DNA of 18,719 nucleotides from Lachnospiraceae bacterium (GTDB lineage: Bacteria; Bacillota; Clostridia; Lachnospirales; Lachnospiraceae), in contig JAFSRL010000161.1 in the NCBI GenBank assembly GCA_017446125.1, positions 1-18,719 of the forward strand, written 5' to 3'. The notes beneath the pieces are model-generated. The model made no database searches. It saw only the letters and a list, made by a program, of their open reading frames with translations, and was not told the origin of the DNA. The position numbers were made by a program, and so were the translations under genes. This document shows, in pieces, positions 1-7,500 of this stretch (its first letter is position 1; each line of letters opens with the position of its first letter).

Positions 1-1
1 T

Positions 2-79
2 ATGAATGTCGCATCTTCCTCAAGGGGAAGGTTTAATGATATGAATGCCGCATCTCCCTCAAGGGGAAGGTCTGAAAAC
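2..79 (+). repeat. Two tandem 39-nt units lying in frame at the HisE N-terminus
   Basis: Units 2-40 and 41-79 are near-identical (about 32 of 39 positions) and keep the reading frame, since 39 is a multiple of three. Each begins ATGAATG(T/C)CGCATCT and contains CCTCAAGGGGAAGGT. The 17-mer CCTCAAGGGGAAGGTTT (18-34) recurs exactly, reverse-complemented, at 16606-16622 in the livK-livH gap. The residue pair Asn-Val occurs before the first unit body (ATGAATGTC) and again after the second (AACGTCCTTG), as if a start of the type MNVLEEV had been split. That reading is inference. The repeat may run on upstream of the window. Confidence 0.75.
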
Positions 80-349
80 GTCCTTGAAGAGGTTTACGCA
101 ACGATTCTCGATCGCAAAGCGCACCCGAAGGAAGGTTCTTATACGAATTACCTCTTTGATAAGGGCTTGGACAAGATTTTAAAGAAGCTGGGCGAGGAGA
201 CGACGGAGGTCGTGATCGCTTCGAAGAATGCGGAAGAAAAAGAAGTCGTCTATGAAATAGCGGACGTGTTGTATCACACCATGGTCCTGATGGCGGAGAA
301 AGGAATCAACTGGGACACGGTTCTTGATGAACTTGCCCGCAGACATTGA
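2..349 (+). CDS. hisE: Phosphoribosyl-ATP pyrophosphohydrolase (HisE domain), possibly the C-terminal part of HisIE
   Basis: HisE hydrolyses phosphoribosyl-ATP to phosphoribosyl-AMP and diphosphate, an early step of cytosolic histidine biosynthesis. The family signature is clear from about residue 27 to the end: VLEEVYATILDRK, GSYTNYLFDKGLDKILKK, and the metal-binding helix GEETTEVVIA followed by EIADVLYH. That makes about 89 residues, the usual length of a HisE domain. The first 26 residues are not HisE; they are two copies of a 13-residue unit of the form MN(V/A)AS(S/P)SRGR. The frame is open to the first base, so the ATG at 2 may be the start or the gene may continue upstream as a fused hisI-hisE. 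The stop lies 2 nt before the next ATG, suggesting translational coupling. The family call is firm; the start is uncertain. Confidence 0.85.
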   Translation: MNVASSSRGRFNDMNAASPSRGRSENVLEEVYATILDRKAHPKEGSYTNYLFDKGLDKILKKLGEETTEVVIASKNAEEKEVVYEIADVLYHTMVLMAEKGINWDTVLDELARRH

Positions 350-351
350 CC

Positions 352-2250
352 ATGAACGAACGCCTGGCTTTATCGGACGAGATCCTGTTATCGGTTTCCA
401 AACCGGAACGTTATATCGGCGGGGAAGTGAACAGCGTCGTCAAGGACAAGGACGACGTGAAGGTTCGCTTTGCCTTTTGCTTTCCGGATGTTTATGAGAT
501 CGGGATGTCCCACATCGGCATCCAGATTCTTTACGGACTTTTCAACGAGATGGAGGACGTCTGGTGCGAGCGCGTCTATTCTCCGTGGACGGATCTTGAT
601 CTAGTCATGCGCGAAAAAAACATCCCGCTCTTTACCCTGGAGTCGCAGGATCCGGTACGGGAATTTGATTTTCTGGGTTTCACCCTGCAATACGAACTCT
701 GCTATACGAACATTTTGCAGGTGCTTGACCTTTCCGGCATACCCTTAAAGGCATCAGACCGCACATGGGACGATCCCGTTGTTTTGGGCGGCGGCCCCTG
801 CACCTATAATCCGGAGCCCGTCACGGACTTTTTTGACATCTTCTATATCGGAGAGGGCGAGACACAGTACCGCAATCTATTCGATACCTACATCCGGGCG
901 AGGGAAGAAGGCGTAAGCCGCGAAGAATTCTTAAAACGCTGCGCACAGATTCCCGGGCTCTATGTACCGTCTCTTTATGAAGTAACCTACAACGATGACT
1001 TCACAATCCATGCGGTGACGCCTGTATCTGCGGACGTACCCGCCGTCATCGAAAAGGAACTCTGTACGGACTTAAGCAACACCTATTACCCGACAAAGCC
1101 CGTCGTGCCCTTCATCCAGGTGGTGCAGGACCGCGTTGTATTGGAGATCATGCGCGGCTGTATCCGCGGCTGCAGGTTCTGTCAGGCGGGTCAGCTCTAC
1201 CGTCCCACAAGGGAACGTGACCCCAAGGTCTTAATGCAGCAGGCTATGGAGCTGTTGGATTCCACGGGACATGAAGAAATCTCCTTAAGCTCTTTGAGCT
1301 CCTCAGATTATACAGGTCTCAAAGAACTCGTCGACTTTCTGATTGACGAGTGTAATAAGCGGCATGTGAACATTTCATTACCGTCCCTGCGCATCGACGC
1401 TTTTGCCCTCGACATCATGAGCAAGATTCAGGACATCAAGAAGACTTCCTTAACCTTTGCGCCGGAGGCGGGCTCTCAGCGGATGCGCGATGTCATCAAC
1501 AAGGGGCTCACGGAAGAGGACATCTTGCACGGCGCGACGGAAGCCTTTAAGGGCGGCTGGCAGAAGGTGAAGCTGTATTTTATGTTAGGGCTTCCCTTTG
1601 AAACGGATGAGGACATCCTGGGAATCGGTGACATCGCGAACAAGATCGCGGCAGCGTATTTCGAGGCGGTGCCGAAGGAGGAGCGAAAAAGCGGCAGTGT
1701 CGACATCAATGTCTCGACCTCGTTCTTTGTCCCCAAACCCTTTACACCCTTCCAGTGGGCGCCGATGGACGTGCCCGAAGCCTTCGCGGAAAAAGCGGGA
1801 CTCTGCAAGCACGGGATCCGTTCGCAATTAAACCAAAAACGCATCCACTATCAGTGGCATGAAACCGACCAGTCGATGTTAGAGGGCGTTTTTGCCAGAG
1901 GCGACCGGCGCTTAAATGCCGTTGTTTTAAAGGCATACGAAAACGGCTGCATCTACGACGCCTGGAGCGAGACCTACCGGCATGACATTTGGATGAAGAC
2001 CTTTGAGGAATGCGGAATCGACCCAACGTTTTACACAACGAGAGTCCGGGAGGACGATGAGATTTTTCCCTGGGATCATATCGACTGCGGTGTGAGCAGG
2101 GAGTTTTTGCTTCGCGAGTGGAAGAACGCACAAAGATCCGCCGTAACCCCCAACTGCAGGGAACGCTGCAGCGCCTGCGGCGCGGGACGCTATTCCTGCG
2201 GCTGCTGCCCGACAAACAGCAACGGTGACGGAGGCGTGTGTCATTCATGA
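352..2250 (+). CDS. TIGR03960-type radical SAM protein (B12-binding-like N-terminus)
   Basis: This 632-residue protein matches the widespread clostridial TIGR03960 family, whose reaction is not known to me. The N-terminal region (about 30-240) resembles the cobalamin-binding-like domain of B12-type radical SAM proteins (FPDVYEIGMSHIGIQILY, then VVLGGGPCTYNPEP and FYIGEGE). The radical SAM core follows with CIRGCRFC, giving C270, C274 and C277 for a 4Fe-4S cluster, and ISLSSLSSSDY downstream. The C-terminus is Cys-rich (C602, C606, C609, C616, C618, C619, C630), perhaps a second metal or cluster site. The start is taken as the ATG at 352; a TTG at 346 that overlaps the hisE stop is possible. 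The stop overlaps the next ATG (ATGA). Genes of this family are commonly paired with TIGR03936 and RNase E/G genes, and both follow here. Confidence 0.85.
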   Translation: MNERLALSDEILLSVSKPERYIGGEVNSVVKDKDDVKVRFAFCFPDVYEIGMSHIGIQILYGLFNEMEDVWCERVYSPWTDLDLVMREKNIPLFTLESQDPVREFDFLGFTLQYELCYTNILQVLDLSGIPLKASDRTWDDPVVLGGGPCTYNPEPVTDFFDIFYIGEGETQYRNLFDTYIRAREEGVSREEFLKRCAQIPGLYVPSLYEVTYNDDFTIHAVTPVSADVPAVIEKELCTDLSNTYYPTKPVVPFIQVVQDRVVLEIMRGCIRGCRFCQAGQLYRPTRERDPKVLMQQAMELLDSTGHEEISLSSLSSSDYTGLKELVDFLIDECNKRHVNISLPSLRIDAFALDIMSKIQDIKKTSLTFAPEAGSQRMRDVINKGLTEEDILHGATEAFKGGWQKVKLYFMLGLPFETDEDILGIGDIANKIAAAYFEAVPKEERKSGSVDINVSTSFFVPKPFTPFQWAPMDVPEAFAEKAGLCKHGIRSQLNQKRIHYQWHETDQSMLEGVFARGDRRLNAVVLKAYENGCIYDAWSETYRHDIWMKTFEECGIDPTFYTTRVREDDEIFPWDHIDCGVSREFLLREWKNAQRSAVTPNCRERCSACGAGRYSCGCCPTNSNGDGGVCHS

Positions 2251-2996
2251 TCAGAGTCAGAATCAAGTTTACAAAACACGGCCCCATCAAATACCTTGGG
2301 CACCTCGACGTCATGCGATACTTTCAAAAGGCAATCCGCAGGGCGCATCTTGACGTGAAGTATTCGGAGGGCTACCACCCGCACCAGCTTTTGGGCTTTG
2401 CGCAGCCCTTAGGCGTCGGGATCACATCGGACGGAGAGTATCTCGATATGACACTCAACACACTTCCGGGAGGCGGGTTGCAGGGTGTGCTGCAAGCGTT
2501 GAACGATGTGATGCATGAAGGCATCGAAGTCATAAAAATCATGGAATTGACGGATACAAAAGATAAGGCGATGACGCAGGTTGCCGCCGCCGCCTACACC
2601 GTACGGTTCCGTGAAGGTCATGCACCCGCCAGTGGTTGGGAGGAAGCACTCGTTAACTTTTGTACTGCGGATACAATCAATATCATGAAGCGGAGCAAAA
2701 AAGGAGAGAAGGAAACCGATATCAAGCCCATGATTCACGAGGTTTTGATTATGGATGACACAATCTGTTTGATTCTGACTTCCGGCAATGAAGGGGGCTT
2801 GCGTCCGGAGCTTCTCTTACATGCATTTTTGCAATCAAGGGGTTTGGAAGCAACACCCGCAACCCTTATCGTGCATCGTCTTGATACCTATCAGGAAGGT
2901 GTCGATGAAGAAGGGCGCTACTTTGAGCCCTTAATCCCTGACGGAAGTAAATTTTACAGAGAGGATCCTTTGATTCTCTACGCGAAAGGAAGCTGA
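2247..2996 (+). CDS. TIGR03936 / DUF2344 radical SAM-associated protein
   Basis: This 249-residue protein begins MIRVRIKFTKHGPIKYLGHLDVMR and continues with YSEGYHPHQLLGFAQPLGVGITSDGEY, the recognisable start of DUF2344 proteins. In other genomes this domain is either fused to the C-terminus of the preceding radical SAM protein or encoded next to it. The ATG overlaps the upstream stop by one base pair step (ATGA), which fits translational coupling and a shared complex. A GTG at 2238 would add three residues; a GGAGG at 2230-2234 suits the GTG or, with a long spacing, the ATG. The biochemical role is not established. The family resembles RNA-modification partners, but that is only inference. 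Confidence 0.82.
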   Translation: MIRVRIKFTKHGPIKYLGHLDVMRYFQKAIRRAHLDVKYSEGYHPHQLLGFAQPLGVGITSDGEYLDMTLNTLPGGGLQGVLQALNDVMHEGIEVIKIMELTDTKDKAMTQVAAAAYTVRFREGHAPASGWEEALVNFCTADTINIMKRSKKGEKETDIKPMIHEVLIMDDTICLILTSGNEGGLRPELLLHAFLQSRGLEATPATLIVHRLDTYQEGVDEEGRYFEPLIPDGSKFYREDPLILYAKGS

Positions 2997-2997
2997 A

Positions 2998-4260
2998 ATG
3001 GAAATCGTTATCACGGAAGAAGCGCATAAGCGGTTTTATTATTTGTATCACGATGGCCGGGCGGAATATCTGGAGGAGGAATATGAAACGGGTCTTGGAA
3101 ACATCTATGCCGGCAAGGTGGTACGGATTCAAAAAGGAATCGATGCCGCCTTCGTTCAAATCGGACCGGAAAAAGGCGACACAGGTTTTCTGCCCTTAAA
3201 AGAAATTCCTGCCGCTGTTGTTTTGAACCGAGATTTCACCGTGAACCCGCAGCTAAAAGCGGGAGATGTTGTTTTGGTGCAGCTTTCCGCGGATGAGGCG
3301 GGCGAAAAAAAGCCAAAGCTCAAATGCACACTGACATTAAGCGGGAAGTATGTGACGGTAACGCTTGGCAGGCAGGGAATCGGTGCTTCAAAACAAATCG
3401 AAAAAGAAACACGCGCCGCATTGATAAAAAGAGTAAAGGAGTATGCGCGCGGCCGTTTTGACACAGAGGTTTACGGCCTTCTTTTGCGGACCGAGTCTAG
3501 CGCAAAACGCGTCACATCAAAGGAGATTCTTCAGGAGGCAAACCGTTTTACGTCGATGCTGGATTCGTATTGTATGTATGTGGGTCCTGCGCCCTCCTTA
3601 TTATATTCCAGACCGCATGAAGAGAATGTGTTGGAGCACCTGCTGGGCGTTCTGCATTTTTCGCAGCGGCTTTCCCTGATGACTGCCGCGGAAAACGATA
3701 AAGAGTATTCGACAAAAAAGAACAGCATCCGCGTTATTGCGCAAAACGACCACTTACAAAAGCTCATTTATGACTCCGGATTTACGTACATGCGACCGGA
3801 GACCACGGTCTGTGTTGCCGGAAACGAAAGCGACCTTCTGGCGAGAACCGGGAAGGTTCTTGCGGACTGCACTTCGAAGAAGCTGTACTTAAACAGCGGC
3901 GGCGTTCTCTATTTTGATAAAACACAGGCGCTTTACGCAATCGATGTCAATACGGCGCATACATCCCTGCGGGCAAATCCCAAAGTTAAAGAAGGAAAGA
4001 TGACCCTGGCGGAAAAGATCAGTCTGGAAGCTGCGGATGTGATTATGCGTCAGATCCGGATGCGGAATTATTCCGGTATCATACTCATTGACCTTCCGAC
4101 CTTAACGAAGGCGGCAAAGGGGCGAGTGCTGCAGCGGTTTCGAACCTTAGCGGAAATCGACAATGTACATACGAAGGTTCATGACATTACGGCGCTCGGG
4201 ATCGCCGAAATTACGAGAGAGCGCATCGGGAAGCCGCTGGAGGGGCTTGTATCTTCATAA
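2998..4260 (+). CDS. rng: Ribonuclease E/G family protein
   Basis: This 420-residue endoribonuclease-family protein starts one base after the preceding stop, with an AAGGA 7 nt upstream. An S1-like segment lies at about residues 33-70 (GLGNIYAGKVVRIQKGIDAAF, GFLPL). The catalytic metal residues of the DNase I-like domain are present: D316 and N318 in AIDVNTA, and D365 in IILIDLP, equivalent to D303, N305 and D346 of E. coli RNase E. The conserved ITRERIGKPLEG near the end corresponds to the segment just before the zinc-link. The protein stops there, so the usual CPxCxG zinc-link is missing. In many Clostridia rplU-ysxB-rpmA follow this gene; here a lipoprotein gene does. Function in RNA processing or decay is inferred from family. 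Confidence 0.88.
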   Translation: MEIVITEEAHKRFYYLYHDGRAEYLEEEYETGLGNIYAGKVVRIQKGIDAAFVQIGPEKGDTGFLPLKEIPAAVVLNRDFTVNPQLKAGDVVLVQLSADEAGEKKPKLKCTLTLSGKYVTVTLGRQGIGASKQIEKETRAALIKRVKEYARGRFDTEVYGLLLRTESSAKRVTSKEILQEANRFTSMLDSYCMYVGPAPSLLYSRPHEENVLEHLLGVLHFSQRLSLMTAAENDKEYSTKKNSIRVIAQNDHLQKLIYDSGFTYMRPETTVCVAGNESDLLARTGKVLADCTSKKLYLNSGGVLYFDKTQALYAIDVNTAHTSLRANPKVKEGKMTLAEKISLEAADVIMRQIRMRNYSGIILIDLPTLTKAAKGRVLQRFRTLAEIDNVHTKVHDITALGIAEITRERIGKPLEGLVSS

Positions 4261-4278
4261 AATCGTTTGAGACGTCAG

Positions 4279-4305
4279 CCTGTAAAATGCGGTAATGTTT
4301 ACAGG
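4279..4305 (+). promoter_or_regulatory. Perfect 8-bp inverted repeat upstream of the lipoprotein gene
   Basis: CCTGTAAA (4279-4286) and TTTACAGG (4298-4305) form a perfect dyad around an 11-nt loop. It lies 18 nt past the RNase E/G stop and 26 nt before the lipoprotein ATG. No T-tract follows, so it is not a standard intrinsic terminator. It could be an operator or an RNA stem that affects expression of the downstream genes. No convincing -35/-10 pair was found beside it. Confidence 0.4.
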
Positions 4306-4331
4306 ATCAAAAGGAAAGGGGAGATTACATC

Positions 4332-5966
4332 ATGAAAAAAGGGGTTAGACGCTTATTGTTTGTACTGTGTTTCTTGTTGCTTGCCGCATCTGTTTCCGGC
4401 TGCGGCAGCGATTCGAACAAGAAGGAAGAAACGGTAGCCGAATCCGAAAAAAAGGAACGCAAAAATAAACGGGAGAATAAAAAGAAACAGGAAGTAAAGG
4501 AAGCGGAAAAAGAAGAATCCGCAACAGAAGACGCAGAAGAAACAACTGCGCTTACCTTGCCGACCTACGCGAAAAACGAATACACACTGGTCAGAAACTC
4601 TTATGACGGGAAGGTGTTTTGCTATTTCGAGGATAAGATGGCGGAGCTTCCGGGCGAAGAAACGCAGGCATATTGGGCGAGCACAACGAACGGGACCGTT
4701 TTCAGGACACAAGAAGCCACCTATCTGTTCAAGGATGGTGAGATCATCGATATCGGCGTTTCACCGGATGCATATCTCGTGAATTCTCCGAACTCAGACA
4801 GCTTCCTTTTGTTTTCCGCTCCGGAGGAACTGCCCGACGGGTACAACGGGTATTCAGAGGTATCACTTTATCAGGAAACAGGACAAACCGCATTATTTGA
4901 GCCGGACGGAAACAAATATATGATTTCCGGCTCATGGTCAATGGACGGTTCACTCTACATTTACACGTTGTATGACACAACGGACGAAACCTATACCATC
5001 TGTTTGTTTGACGGTTCTTCCTCTGAGGAGATTGCTTCTTATGATGAATTCGTTTCCGTCTTAAAGGTTTCAAACGACGGTCAAACAGCGTATTTGAGAA
5101 CAAACACAAATCCCGCCACCGGAAAAGAGATGCTGTACTCCGTTACAAACGGTACCATCAATACCTTAGGTCCCATGATCGTTGATGACATATTTTTCAG
5201 TTATGACGGTGCGGACCTCATTTTTACCGACGGTGATGACCGGAAGTTAAGCATTGCCGGCGGAATGCCCGTGACACTGAAAGGGGAATACAGCTATATT
5301 GCACCGTCCGGCACGATTACCTTGACGCATGTCAAGACTGTGGGCGCAAGCACCTTCATCCATTCCATGTATTATGACGAAACGTCGAAAACGGTTTACA
5401 GAATTAATGCATCCGGAGAACCGGAAGTCCTTCTGGAGAAGGTCTCCGCGGATTATTTGCTCGCAGAAGACGCAACTACCTTCCTGTACATTTCCGAAGG
5501 CTCCTTATACCTTGCGGACTTAAGCGCCGCAAGCATTACCCCGCAAAAGGTGGTGGAAGAGGACGTGTTGTATTTCACAGCGTCAAAGGATGCTTCCACA
5601 ATCGCCTACGTCGACGAAGAGGAACGTCTGATGTTCAAAAAGGGCACAGCAGATCCCGTTTGCATCCTGGACCAGGCAAAAGAAACCCGCGCGTATCAAA
5701 AACAGCATCTTAATTCCTGGTACGGTTGCGCCGTGTTTTTACCGGAGCAGGAAGGGGTCTACTATTTGGACAACGGCGATCTTTGTTATACCGAAGACGG
5801 GACGATTGCCGGTACAAGGGAAGACTTTTCCGGAGACGTTGTTTACCTTTTTGCCATGCCGGGATACCTGACCGCATACACGGACGACAACGATGTTATC
5901 CATCAATACTTTTCGCTTGACGGCATAGCGTTTCTTGAAGTGATAGACGAAAGTCTTAACGAATGA
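4332..5966 (+). CDS. Surface lipoprotein with propeller-like repeats, function unknown
   Basis: This 544-residue protein has a lipoprotein signal peptide: MKKGVRRLL, a hydrophobic stretch, then a lipobox VSGC with the acylated cysteine at residue 24. Residues about 28-72 form a highly charged, Lys/Glu-rich linker of the kind that spans the cell wall. The rest repeats short aromatic-rich beta motifs with Asp-Gly turns (SWSMDGSLYIYTL, VLKVSNDGQTAYL, FFSYDGADLIFTDGDD, TASKDASTIAYVDEE), typical of TolB- or WD-like beta-propellers. No catalytic motif was recognised. AAAGGGGAG precedes the ATG. The gene lies 20 nt before the membrane hydrolase gene, so the two probably share a transcript and may act together at the cell surface, but that link is inference. 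Confidence 0.75.
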   Translation: MKKGVRRLLFVLCFLLLAASVSGCGSDSNKKEETVAESEKKERKNKRENKKKQEVKEAEKEESATEDAEETTALTLPTYAKNEYTLVRNSYDGKVFCYFEDKMAELPGEETQAYWASTTNGTVFRTQEATYLFKDGEIIDIGVSPDAYLVNSPNSDSFLLFSAPEELPDGYNGYSEVSLYQETGQTALFEPDGNKYMISGSWSMDGSLYIYTLYDTTDETYTICLFDGSSSEEIASYDEFVSVLKVSNDGQTAYLRTNTNPATGKEMLYSVTNGTINTLGPMIVDDIFFSYDGADLIFTDGDDRKLSIAGGMPVTLKGEYSYIAPSGTITLTHVKTVGASTFIHSMYYDETSKTVYRINASGEPEVLLEKVSADYLLAEDATTFLYISEGSLYLADLSAASITPQKVVEEDVLYFTASKDASTIAYVDEEERLMFKKGTADPVCILDQAKETRAYQKQHLNSWYGCAVFLPEQEGVYYLDNGDLCYTEDGTIAGTREDFSGDVVYLFAMPGYLTAYTDDNDVIHQYFSLDGIAFLEVIDESLNE

Positions 5967-5986
5967 TGAACGGGGATTGAAGCGAA

Positions 5987-7162
5987 ATGAAAGATTCAAA
6001 AGCAAGATATATGATGCTTCGTGCCGGGAATTTCCTGTTGTGGGTCTTTGTCATTACAACCCTGATTGCCCTGATTCTTTATGTACCGAAGCTCTATGGT
6101 GCAATCATCAACAGTGATTTGGGGATGCTTGCCGGCATGACGGTGATTGCCGTTGTTGAGTTTGTATTATTCTGGACCGGCATCATCATTGTCTACATTA
6201 CCTCAAGACAGCTCGGGTTCAAAACAAGACTTTGGGGCATTCTTCTGGGACTGATTCCGATTGCGAACATCATCATGCTGTTTATCATTCTCCGCGTGAC
6301 CGGAGAGGAAGCAAGCTTTGAATTATCCAAATGCAGTCTCAATCAGATGCGCAAGGACGATACAATTTGTCAAACGCGTTATCCGATTTTACTGGTGCAC
6401 GGTGTCTTCTTTCGTGACATCAAGCAGTTAAACTACTGGGGACGCATTCCGGATGAGCTTGAAAAAAACGGCGCAACCATTCATTACGGAGAACAACACT
6501 CCGCGGCAAGTGTCGATGACTGTGCAAAAGAGCTTGAGGAACGCATCCTTACGCTTGTAAAGCAAAACGGTTACGAAAAATTGAATGTCATCGCACATTC
6601 CAAGGGCGGGCTTGATATGCGCACGGCAATTGCAAAGACTTCGATTGCGCCATACATTGCGTCGCTCACAACCATCAACACACCGCATCGCGGGTGTGAA
6701 TTTGCGGACTATCTGTTAGACATGATTCCGAAGGCGCAGCAGAAGATGATTGCGGACACCTATAATATGGCCGCAAAAAAGCTGGGTGACACAAACCCTG
6801 ACTTTATGGCTGCCGTGACGGACTTAACATCAAGCGCCTGCACAAAACGAAACGAGGTTGTGAAGGACAATCCGGACATTTATTACCAGTCGGTCGGTTC
6901 CGTTCTGGCCAAACCCTCCGCCGGACAGTTCCCCTTAAACATGACGTACCATCTTGTAAATTTGTTTGACGGAAGAAATGACGGGCTGGTGGGAGAGAAG
7001 TCATTTGCCTGGGGGCAGGATTTTAATATGATCATCGGCGCAGGGAAACGCGGGATTTCTCATGGTGATATGATCGATTTGAACCGCGAAAACTTCGACG
7101 GATTCGATGTCAGGGAATTCTATGTGCAACTGGTAGCGGAATTAAAACGAAAGGGGTACTGA
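5987..7162 (+). CDS. Membrane-anchored alpha/beta hydrolase, lipase-like
   Basis: This 391-residue protein has three predicted membrane segments (about 12-37, 46-71 and 82-103), followed by an alpha/beta hydrolase domain. YPILLVHGVFFRD (132-144) is the lipase oxyanion-loop region. AHSKGG (203-208) is the nucleophile elbow with S205. D332 in GRNDGLV and H359 in ISHGD complete a plausible Ser-Asp-His triad. INTPHRG (230-236) is also typical of the lipase and PGAP1-like group. The likely reaction is ester hydrolysis of a lipid or other acyl ester; the substrate and the side of the membrane on which the domain lies are not known. Secreted bacterial lipases normally have a cleaved signal, so the three-helix anchor is unusual. 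Confidence 0.78.
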   Translation: MKDSKARYMMLRAGNFLLWVFVITTLIALILYVPKLYGAIINSDLGMLAGMTVIAVVEFVLFWTGIIIVYITSRQLGFKTRLWGILLGLIPIANIIMLFIILRVTGEEASFELSKCSLNQMRKDDTICQTRYPILLVHGVFFRDIKQLNYWGRIPDELEKNGATIHYGEQHSAASVDDCAKELEERILTLVKQNGYEKLNVIAHSKGGLDMRTAIAKTSIAPYIASLTTINTPHRGCEFADYLLDMIPKAQQKMIADTYNMAAKKLGDTNPDFMAAVTDLTSSACTKRNEVVKDNPDIYYQSVGSVLAKPSAGQFPLNMTYHLVNLFDGRNDGLVGEKSFAWGQDFNMIIGAGKRGISHGDMIDLNRENFDGFDVREFYVQLVAELKRKGY

Positions 7163-7166
7163 ACCT

Positions 7167-7442
7167 ATGGTAGTCGCTGAATTGAGGTTAAACCTGATCA
7201 AGGCCCTGGAGCCTGTTTACGGTGTACAGGATGCACCCGTAAGAGTCGATGTGATTCTTCCGGCGTTTCTGCAGGACTTCTATCAAATGATGGATAAGGC
7301 AAAAGAGGGTGAAACCGTCTCCGAAACCTACCGCACGGAAGATGAAAAGGTCACGCTGCGCCTGGAAGGCTATCGCAAGCAAAGCGCGCAAGGATCTGAG
7401 CGCGTGATTACAAACGTAATTTGTAATGGAGCATCATTGTGA
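7167..7442 (+). CDS. Small protein of unknown function (91 residues)
   Basis: I do not recognise this family. The ATG at 7167 lies 4 nt after the hydrolase stop, with AAAGGGG about 11 nt upstream, so it looks translationally linked to that gene. The protein is predicted soluble, with no signal peptide or cysteine pair. It has a hydrophobic N-terminal segment (AELRLNLIKALEPVYGV) and a charged C-terminal half (TYRTEDEKVTLRLEGYRKQ). The C-terminus may reach IICNGASL-like residues at 7440. It is accepted as a gene because of its spacing, ribosome binding site and fit in the gap; a chance frame cannot be fully excluded. Confidence 0.6.
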   Translation: MVVAELRLNLIKALEPVYGVQDAPVRVDVILPAFLQDFYQMMDKAKEGETVSETYRTEDEKVTLRLEGYRKQSAQGSERVITNVICNGASL

Positions 7443-7462
7443 GTCAGGTGTGCTCAATCCTG

Positions 7463-7491
7463 TTGCGACGAGCACAGCATTGCTGTATAAT
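7463..7491 (+). promoter_or_regulatory. Promoter of livF with an implied 3-nt leader
   Basis: TTGCGA (7463-7468) and TATAAT (7486-7491) are separated by exactly 17 bp. A start point about 7 nt past the -10 would be near 7498, so the mRNA would begin GTT-ATG. No Shine-Dalgarno sequence precedes the ATG at 7501. Two small dyads overlap the promoter: GTGCTC/GAGCAC (7450-7455 and 7470-7475) and ACAGC/GCTGT (7474-7478 and 7482-7486). These could be operator half-sites. Confidence 0.55.
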
Positions 7492-7500
7492 CAAATGGTT

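Noticed and set aside
1742..2314. Minus-strand protein of 190 residues
   Set aside because: It is an Arg-rich shadow frame antisense to the radical SAM gene.
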